DNA of 64,000 bases, taken from contig MCFL01000001.1 of assembly GCA_002102555.1 (NCBI GenBank), forward strand, positions 1 through 64,000, in the 5' to 3' direction. Positions 57,629 to 64,000 of the stretch are shown here, in pieces. The notes under the pieces were generated by a model, which ran no database searches, had not been told where the DNA came from, and worked only from the letters and a program-made list of their open reading frames with translations. Position 1 is the stretch's first letter. Every line of letters starts with the position of its first letter. Origin of the DNA: Catenaria anguillulae PL171. Its lineage: Eukaryota > Blastocladiomycota > Blastocladiomycetes > Blastocladiales > Catenariaceae. Position numbers and translations under genes: made by a program.

Positions 57629-60127
57629 TTACATGCGATTACCGGCACCCAACTTTGTCCACGGTGCCGTCAACGGGCGAATCTCCCTGCCATGATATTC
57701 GGGCACCCCGCCAAACCCCTGGCCCGGTGCACTCTTCATCATGTTCAAGTACCGCTCATACCCGTTTCCATCCATTGCGGCCAACGGACTCTTGAGCACA
57801 AAGTCCGGGAACCCAAACGCATCCACGAGCGCCACGGCCCGCGGCCGTACCTTGCGCATACTCGCCACCACTTGTGCTTCGAGCTCATGCACCAACTGGG
57901 CAGGCCACTGCGTCGACGTCATCATGAGATCCTTGCCTGCGCGCGCAAGCGTGTCGAGCAAATACAACTGGCACAAGTCGTGCAACACGGGGCGCAACGC
58001 TACGGGTGCTGTGCGTACGCGCGTGCAAAACGCGCGTGACAAGTAGGTGGCCGTGTGCAGCTGAGCAAGGTCGCACACGGTGAGCAAGTGGGCGTTCCAA
58101 GCATCGGCTTGTGACGCGCCAGTGTCGGCGGCCGCGGATTGCAGGTCGGCCGCGAGGCTTGCCGTTTTGGCAACCACGAGGCGCACTAGGTGCCCGTGCA
58201 ACGAGTCGAGATCCGACCAGTTGGAGATGTGCGTGGGGGGTTTGTCGAGCGACGCATGCACTTCGGCCAAGTTGTTCAAGTATCCCACACTCGATTCCTT
58301 GTCGACCTTGCCACCTTTTGCCACTTTGCGGACTTGACCGAGCAGGTATCGCACTGTTTGCTGTACCATGACGTAATTGTCGCCACCACCCGTGGTCATG
58401 ACGCCGAAATCCGCAATGGCATCCGCAACGGCATTGTACTTTGAATACGCATGCCCGCCCATACTGCGCCGGACGAGCTCGAGCGCGTCGCTGCCGCGCC
58501 ACGTGACCATGGCCTTGATGCCCGCACTCAGGGCGTGCATGTCGGCCAAGCCTTTGACGAGCTCGGCCGGGTCGGCTTCCATGCGCGTCCACCGATCCCA
58601 AACCGCACCATCGGCCGCCATCACTGCGTGCATCAGGGCAAGTGACGGTAGCAGCGCGGCTTGCACCGTGACATAGTCGAGAATGGGCGGGTTGCCCGTG
58701 GGACCTTGTCGACGATACGCAGCGTACCGAATGGCAATGGTCAGGGCTTGGTTGACAGCCATGGGCACGCCGCGTGTGATTTCAAGGCGTTCGGGAATCA
58801 GGCCCGCGTACGACAGCGTGGCGGCGGCTTGCGATGAGACTTGTGAGCGGGCAGGGTCGTCCGAGGCGAGCCCAGATTCAAACGAGCCATCGGGAAGCAC
58901 GCGTGCCCAACGCGAAAGCATGTTGGTGCGAGGGACACTTTGTGGACGTGATGTAGCAGATGATGAGCATGCCAGTAATCATGCATGGTGACAAAAATAG
59001 TGGACGTACCGCACATGGGTGAATTGCAACCACCCGTTATCCAACCCTTGCCTGCCAGCCTTTGCTCCAATATCGCCTGCTGTGACCCCAGGCAACAACC
59101 TGCCCGACTCTGGGTCCCTCAGCGGCACAATGATCCAATGCAACCCACAATCCACGCCGTCGAGCATGACCCTGCAAAGACAACTCGTGTGCGTGGCCGT
59201 CTCGCCTGCCGCGCCAATCCACACCTTGGTCGCCATCAAGTCGGGCGTGTGCACAATAAACGCATCGCTTCGCTTGTCAAACGTGGCCGTGGTCGCAATT
59301 GAGCGCAAGTTGCTCGATGTACCGAGTTCCGTCATGCCAAAACACCCAATGGTTTCCCACCGAAGCACGCGCGGGACCCATTCACGAGCTTGCGCGGGCG
59401 TGCCAAACATGCGGAACGAGCGCGCAAACAGCGCGTCAGAGACAAAGAGGCGCATGGAGAAGGATTCCGAGAGTTCGCTGGATGCACACCAGGATGAGTC
59501 GATCATGAATGAAGTGAATCAAAAGGGGGTTGATCAGCGAGGCAACTTGAAGGGGCCACGTACCACATGCACACCATGAGCCATTGGGCAAGTTGTTGGT
59601 CGGCAGGCGAGTCGGTGAGCGTTTGACGGATTTCAATGGCGCGGCGAATTTGCGCCATGGTCCTGTTGGAAACAAGTGTGTGCGGACAAACATGCGTGAG
59701 TCAGTAAAGTTGGCGATGCAATCACATGAACGAATCTGTCGTCTCGCGCGCACTCACATGTTCACGCTCACTTGATGAGCGGAAATTCAGCCGGATGGGC
59801 CCTGGCCCCAGCGCCACGAATCAGATCCCAAATGAAGGCGCGTGCATGATAGTATCATACGTACTTTTCACGCAAAGCGGGGCGATCCAAATCAAAGTGA
59901 TGGCCGCCCGAGTGGAAAAAGTTGAGCACGGGGTCGCGCTCAATCAGCGTGTAGGCGAGCTTCTTGGCGGCCACGCGCTCGGGCCCGCCACCAAGGAGGT
60001 ACTCGTGCATGGCAGCCGGGTCAAAGTCGGCGCGGGCACGCTCGGCGGCCAGGTCAATTGCGGGCTGGTGCGCGGTGATGGGCACGGCGGCGGCAGAGGC
60101 GTCGGGCGAGGGGGAGGACGAGTCCAT
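57629..60127 (-). CDS. POX1: Acyl-CoA oxidase (FAD-dependent, peroxisomal beta-oxidation)
   Basis: Catalyses the first step of peroxisomal fatty-acid beta-oxidation, giving trans-2-enoyl-CoA and hydrogen peroxide. Modelled exons: 60127-59865, 59801-59772, 59662-59564, 59477-59010, 58937-57629, total 722 residues. Family motifs: CELSESFSMRLFVSDALF, GCFGMTELGTSSNLRSIATT (flavin region), HTPDLMATKVWIG, GDIGAKAGRQGLDNGWL, and THVRVPRTNMLSRWARV rebuilt by the last splice. Then come PMAVNQALTIAIRYAAYRRQG, DALELVRRSMGGHAYSKYN and GGGDNYVMVQQTVRYLL. The start chosen is the ATG at 60127 (ACCATGG context); an in-frame ATG at 60187 would add 20 residues. The C-terminus is GAGNRM, which is not a canonical peroxisomal signal. 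The 30-nt second exon is inferred (see separate entry). It shares a short promoter region with the carboxyltransferase gene. Confidence 0.9.
59772..59801 (-). other. Predicted 30-nt microexon inside the acyl-CoA oxidase gene
   Basis: Exon 1 and the TMAQIRR exon are 202 bp apart, far longer than other introns here. Inside lies a 30-nt segment preceded by GGGGCCAG and followed by the strong donor GTGAGC. Including it splits the gap into 63- and 109-bp introns, both normal for this genome, and adds ten in-frame codons (AHPAEFPLIK, with the first and last Lys codons split by the splices). Confidence 0.55.
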
Positions 60128-60496
60128 GGTTCGAAGTATGGTTGTTGGGCTTGGGCTTGCAACTCCTGAATGTGTATCCGTCGGCATATGGAGACGAATG
60201 ACCGGTGCTTGACTTCAAGTTTATATGTCGTCGGCAACAGCGAGCAACTTTTGAGGAGAGAGCTCACGAAAAGCGAAAAGGATGGCTCTCGGTAAGTATG
60301 CAACGGACTGCCGCGAATGCAACGGTTCCGTGTGGCCAACTGCCAGCAAAATTCGCACAAAAAAGGAAGTGAGCGTGTGAAAACGAGTGCTCGTGCAGGT
60401 GCTCGTGCTCGATCAGCTGGAATTGGAAAGGAATCGCGCGAACCTGTACATTAACTATCCTTGATGATCGGATCGGATTCAATCTCAGACGTTAAA
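60128..60496. promoter_or_regulatory. Shared divergent promoter region of the oxidase and carboxyltransferase genes
   Basis: A 369-bp region between the chosen start codons of two oppositely transcribed acyl-CoA genes (shorter if upstream ATGs at 60187 or 60464 are used). Such sharing often means co-regulation. I see no motif I can name with confidence. Confidence 0.5.
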
Positions 60497-62332
60497 ATGT
60501 CCAACGCAAAGCATGACCTCGAGCAAAAGCCAAAGGGCACCAAGCCACGGCCCATCGACCCGCTGTCGCTCAACCCGCGCCCGGGCCAGTTTGTCTCGCA
60601 GGTCCGCGCCGACAGCCCTGACTTCCAGGCCACGCGTGCCGCCATGCTCGACCTGAGCGCCACCCTGCACACCCGCCTGACGCAGGCCACGGCCCAGGGC
60701 AAACCCGCCGCCATTGCCCTACACCTGTCGCGCAACCAGCTGCTCGCCCGCGACCGCATCGACCTGCTGCTCGACCACGGGTCGCCTTTTCTCGAGCTCA
60801 TGCCACTGGCCGGATGGGGCCAGGACGACATGACGCTTGGTGGGTCGGTGGTCGTGGGCATTGGGCTTGTCGAGGGCATTCCATGTCTCATCAGCGCAAG
60901 CGTTCCGACCATGGCTGGTGGCGCAAACAACGAAGTCACCGTGCTCAAGTCGCTTCGTGCTCAGGAAATCGCACTGGCCAATCGATTGCCGTTGATCAAT
61001 CTGGTCCAGTCTGCAGGCGCCAATCTCACGCAACAAAGCAAAGTTTTTCATCGCGGCGGCGCGTCATTCAAAAACCTGGCCCAACTTTCCAAGGCCGGCA
61101 TCCCAAGTGTCGCCGTTGTGTTTGGCAATGCCACCGCAGGCGGCGCCTACGTGCCGGGCATGTCGGACTATTCCATCTTCGTCAAGGGCAATGCCAAAGT
61201 GTTTCTGGGCGGCCCACCGCTCGTGTATGCCGCAACTGGCGAGCGCACCAGTGACGAGGACCTGGGCGGCGCCGAAATGCACGCGAGCGTGTCAGGCGTT
61301 GCTGACGCGCTGGCCGTTGACGAGCAAAGTGCGATTGCCATGGCGCGCGAATTCATGCGCCACGTATCTTACTCGTGGTCACCCACCTCGTCTTTGCCCG
61401 TGCACGTGCGCGCTGCACTGCCTGCAGCGGTGCCTCCCTCGCCGCCTTTGTATCCGATTGACGAGGTGTTGGGCGTCGTGAGTCCAAACGCACGCATTCC
61501 GTTTGATATGCGCGAGGTGATTGTACGCGTGGTCGACGGGTCGGATTTTGCCGAGTTCAAGCCCTTGTATGGTCCCAACTTGGTGGCCGGATGGGCAAAG
61601 ATTCATGGCGTGCCGTGCGGGGTACTTGGAAACAACAATTGTATCTTTCCTGCCGAGGCAAGGAAGGCTGCGCAGTTTATCCAGTTGTGTAATTTCAAGT
61701 ACGTACATCTATCATTTTTCCATTGTGTCATTTTCGAACGTTGACCTGCAACTCATTTAACAGAGGAACTCCGCTCGTGTTTTTCCACAACATCACGGGC
61801 TTCTTTGTGGGCAAACAAGTCGAACAAGACGGCATCATCAAGGCCGGATCGCTCTTCATCAACGCCGTGGCCAACCGCCAAGTGCCCGCCATTTCCATTC
61901 TGGTGGGCGCAAGCTACGGCGCAGGCAATTACGCCATGTGCGGGCGCGCATACGACCCGAACTTTATGTTTTCATGGCCAAACAGCAAGTGCAGTGTCAT
62001 GGGACCCGAGCAGTTGGTCACGGTCATGGACATTGTTGCTCGGCAGTGCGTGTCCTTGCCACTCTCACATGTTTCGTATCCTACTGACATGGCCTGTGTG
62101 CAATTTCTGTAGGTCGGGCAAACCCATCAATGAAGAAAAACTCGCCATGCAAAAGTCGATGCTGGGCGCCATGGTCGAGGACGAATCGGATTGTTACTTT
62201 ACGTCGTCGCGCATGCTCGACGACGGCATCATTGACCCAAGGGATACGCGCACCGTGCTGGGCATGACGCTCAATCTGGTGAATCCGTTGGTGAGAAAAG
62301 ACCGCGATTTGGTTGGCGTGTCGCGGTTGTAA
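60497..62332 (+). CDS. Acyl-CoA carboxylase carboxyltransferase (beta) subunit, MCC-beta-like, with SRL C-terminus
   Basis: Biotin-dependent carboxylase carboxyltransferase, moving CO2 from carboxybiotin to an acyl-CoA; it needs a separate biotin subunit not in the window. Exons 60497-61698, 61764-62045 and 62113-62332 give 567 residues (introns 65 and 67 bp). Motifs: [71 protein letters not shown] with [16 protein letters not shown], then [58 protein letters not shown] and [16 protein letters not shown]. These fit the methylcrotonyl-, propionyl- or geranyl-CoA branch, closest to MCC beta. No mitochondrial presequence is evident, and the protein ends VGVSRL, a canonical type-1 peroxisomal signal. 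An in-frame ATG at 60464 could add 11 residues. Substrate cannot be told from sequence. Confidence 0.88.
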
Positions 62333-62433
62333 ATCAGTCCTGCTTTGTTTTTGTTGTTTGTTTGGCAGTCAAAGGAAGAAATGTGTTGTGCATTTCAGGA
62401 TAAATTAAATAAGTACATGAATCAATTGCAGTC

Positions 62434-63828
62434 TCATTCATCACTCGCTTGCCTCGCACACATTTCTTCTTCCACACTGCCACCCACAACAGGCACCGTG
62501 CGCCCAATCGACCCGGCCGCCGCCTTGACCAACGCATCCACCACACTCGCTCCCGCCAACCCCGTTTTGTTTGACCCCGCACCCTTGCCATCCGGCGCAA
62601 CACTGGCCGCGGCCGCTGCAACCTCCCTGGCACGCTCCTCCCTTGCGACCCGATCCCTCAACTCCACCACCGTTTCCCTGCGTTCCTCCCTTGCGTCCAA
62701 ACTCGCATTCCACAGCCGAACCCATGTGCGATGCCGGTCAATCAATTGGGCGCGCGTGCCTGTGGTTGGCAATTTGTGGTCCTTGAGCAGCGTGCGCAAA
62801 TGTGCGTCCTTGTGGTGGTGGTACACGACGCGCGGCAATTTGGCGTGTGGGATGAGGCCGCGCGCAGTTGCCAGTGTATGAGAGTTATTGGACGAGGAAG
62901 AGGGTGTTGCGACAGGAGTAGCTATGGATTTGAGTGTTGTCCGCGGGCGCATTGTAGGAGGCGGGGAAGAAGAGGATGGGTGTTCTTGGCTGTCGAGACA
63001 GGCGTTGACGTGCGAGGCAAGCAGGTCCGGGTGGATGTTGGATTTGGAGCAGATTGGGCAGGTTGCGGATGCAGTTGTCGTCACGCTCGTGGACGACGAC
63101 GCCGAGGAGAGTACGGACGATGTTTCGACCATGATAATATCGTCGTCATCATCGTCGTTGTCGATTTGATACGGCGCATCGCCGTCGTTGTCGCGACTGC
63201 TGTGCGTCCGCTGGCGCTTGCTTGGCCGTGGATCTTCGGATTGGTCGTCCTCGTCATCGATTTGGTCGTCGACGAGACGACCATCTTGGATCGGGGCAGA
63301 CCCATGGACATGTTTCCTAGCCCGGGTGGACCGTCGCAACCCTTGACTTTGGCTCTGCCCACCGCCAACAGCATTTGTCACTGCCTCCGCACTCGTCCCA
63401 CGTCCCCTGGTTCGATCCTGGTCCACAAACCACCTGGTCGCATCCAACAACCCCTGCCGCGCCTCACGAAACGCAACCACCACATCATCGACCAACCGAT
63501 TGGCCACAAGCTCGCGCTCCTGACACTCCCTGCGGCACGTCGGGCACGTGTTGTTGTTGTTACCCGAGGTGGCGAGGCGCGATCGGATACACAGCGAGCA
63601 AAAGGTGTGCAAGCAGCCCGAGATGAGCACGGGCGACGTGAAGAGTTCCTGGCACATGGGGCACCGCAAGTGCGTGTCGAGCTGCGAGGCTGCACCCGAG
63701 AAAGCAGGCGCAGAGGGCCAGTCGCTCGGGTCGTCGATGGCATTCAGGGCAGACGACAGGGCGTGCGCGGCGGGCGTCGAGCCGTACAGGTGAGTGAGGT
63801 CCATTGGCGTCGACGTGTGGGTTGACAT
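62434..63828 (-). CDS. RAD18: Rad18-type E3 ubiquitin ligase (postreplication repair)
   Basis: With Rad6, Rad18 mono-ubiquitinates PCNA at stalled replication forks and so starts translesion synthesis. Single exon, 464 residues, ATG at 63828 (a longer frame starts with GTG). Domains in order: C3HC4 RING near residues 55-98 (CPMCQELFTSPVLISGC, HTFCSLC, CPTCRRE); an acidic and basic linker with PSKRQR; a UBZ4 finger (CPICSKSNIHPDLLASHVNAC, Cys-x2-Cys ... His-x3-Cys) that binds ubiquitin; and a SAP DNA-binding motif (LRTLLKDHKLPTTGTRAQLI) followed by RTWVRLWNASLDA, a segment typical of Rad18. This order RING-UBZ-SAP is diagnostic. Its 3' end is 101 bp from the carboxyltransferase stop, tail to tail. 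Asp runs in the linker are unusually long. Confidence 0.93.
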   Translation of the reverse strand: MSTHTSTPMDLTHLYGSTPAAHALSSALNAIDDPSDWPSAPAFSGAASQLDTHLRCPMCQELFTSPVLISGCLHTFCSLCIRSRLATSGNNNNTCPTCRRECQERELVANRLVDDVVVAFREARQGLLDATRWFVDQDRTRGRGTSAEAVTNAVGGGQSQSQGLRRSTRARKHVHGSAPIQDGRLVDDQIDDEDDQSEDPRPSKRQRTHSSRDNDGDAPYQIDNDDDDDDIIMVETSSVLSSASSSTSVTTTASATCPICSKSNIHPDLLASHVNACLDSQEHPSSSSPPPTMRPRTTLKSIATPVATPSSSSNNSHTLATARGLIPHAKLPRVVYHHHKDAHLRTLLKDHKLPTTGTRAQLIDRHRTWVRLWNASLDAREERRETVVELRDRVAREERAREVAAAAASVAPDGKGAGSNKTGLAGASVVDALVKAAAGSIGRTVPVVGGSVEEEMCARQASDE

Positions 63829-64000
63829 GGGTGCTTTGCGGTTGCAGATTTGTCCGTGAGATGTGGATCGACAGTGAGTCACTTTCGATTCCTGTGGGTA
63901 TCCAGTGGTGCCTGTGTCACAAACTACATCGGAGGCCTTCCCTCTCGCCAGTGAACAGTGAAGAGTTGCTGATCCGATCCGACCACTTCACCTCGCGTGC

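Noticed and set aside
62731-63825. A 364-codon plus-strand frame opposite RAD18
   Set aside because: Antisense shadow of a gene with full RING, UBZ and SAP domains; no motif of its own.
1-64000. tRNA genes, rRNA, CRISPR arrays, transposons and virus-derived elements
   Set aside because: I looked for T-loop signatures, terminal repeats, and transposase, integrase or reverse transcriptase motifs in the spacers and found none I could support.

Overview
The window is about 64 kb of gene-dense, GC-rich nuclear DNA from a eukaryote with short introns (61-123 bp) and 5' splice sites that are often GTACGT. Gene content is fungal: Ndt80/PhoG-type regulator, cerevisin/proteinase-K-like subtilase, NTA1, Pns1/CTL-type transporter, LTV1, NEM1. 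It also carries a full-length IFT140 gene, which is kept only by lineages that build cilia or flagella. Together these point to a zoosporic fungus. The protein made of degenerate ankyrin repeats with WW ends, the GC content and the many low-complexity extensions fit Blastocladiomycota, but that placement is inference. No rRNA, tRNA, CRISPR array or intact mobile element was recognised.

Layout. 1-8.5 kb, all minus strand: VPS53 (cut by the left edge), an NDT80/PhoG-like transcription factor, a long spacer, and a choline-transporter-like membrane protein. 8.5-10.5 kb: spacer. 10.5-19 kb: PDX1/SNZ (vitamin B6), NTA1 (N-degron amidase), a small basic protein, casein kinase 2 alpha and a secreted subtilase. 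19.3-25.3 kb, plus strand: cytosolic isoleucyl-tRNA synthetase and LTV1, both translation or ribosome-assembly genes. 25.3-34.1 kb: a decayed F-box/LRR gene fragment, then a giant minus-strand F-box/LRR gene predicted at about 2,490 residues. 35-42 kb: NEM1 phosphatase converging on IFT140. 42.5-49.3 kb: a second F-box-like/LRR protein, a MAPKKK-like kinase with an unusual DFS motif, and RPB9. 50.7-57.5 kb: a four-finger C2H2 regulator and an ankyrin-like repeat protein. 57.6-64 kb: acyl-CoA oxidase and an acyl-CoA carboxylase carboxyltransferase subunit transcribed divergently, then RAD18.

Most genes are unrelated housekeeping or regulatory loci. The pair that looks functionally linked is the acyl-CoA oxidase and the carboxyltransferase. 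They share one short intergenic region, and the carboxyltransferase ends in Ser-Arg-Leu, a canonical peroxisomal signal, which suggests a joint peroxisomal acyl-CoA breakdown route. Most gene models were checked by adding exon lengths and confirming the total is a multiple of three. Two host genes do not close cleanly: isoleucyl-tRNA synthetase has a one-base frame break near its 3' end, and the second LRR gene has an uncertain exon junction.
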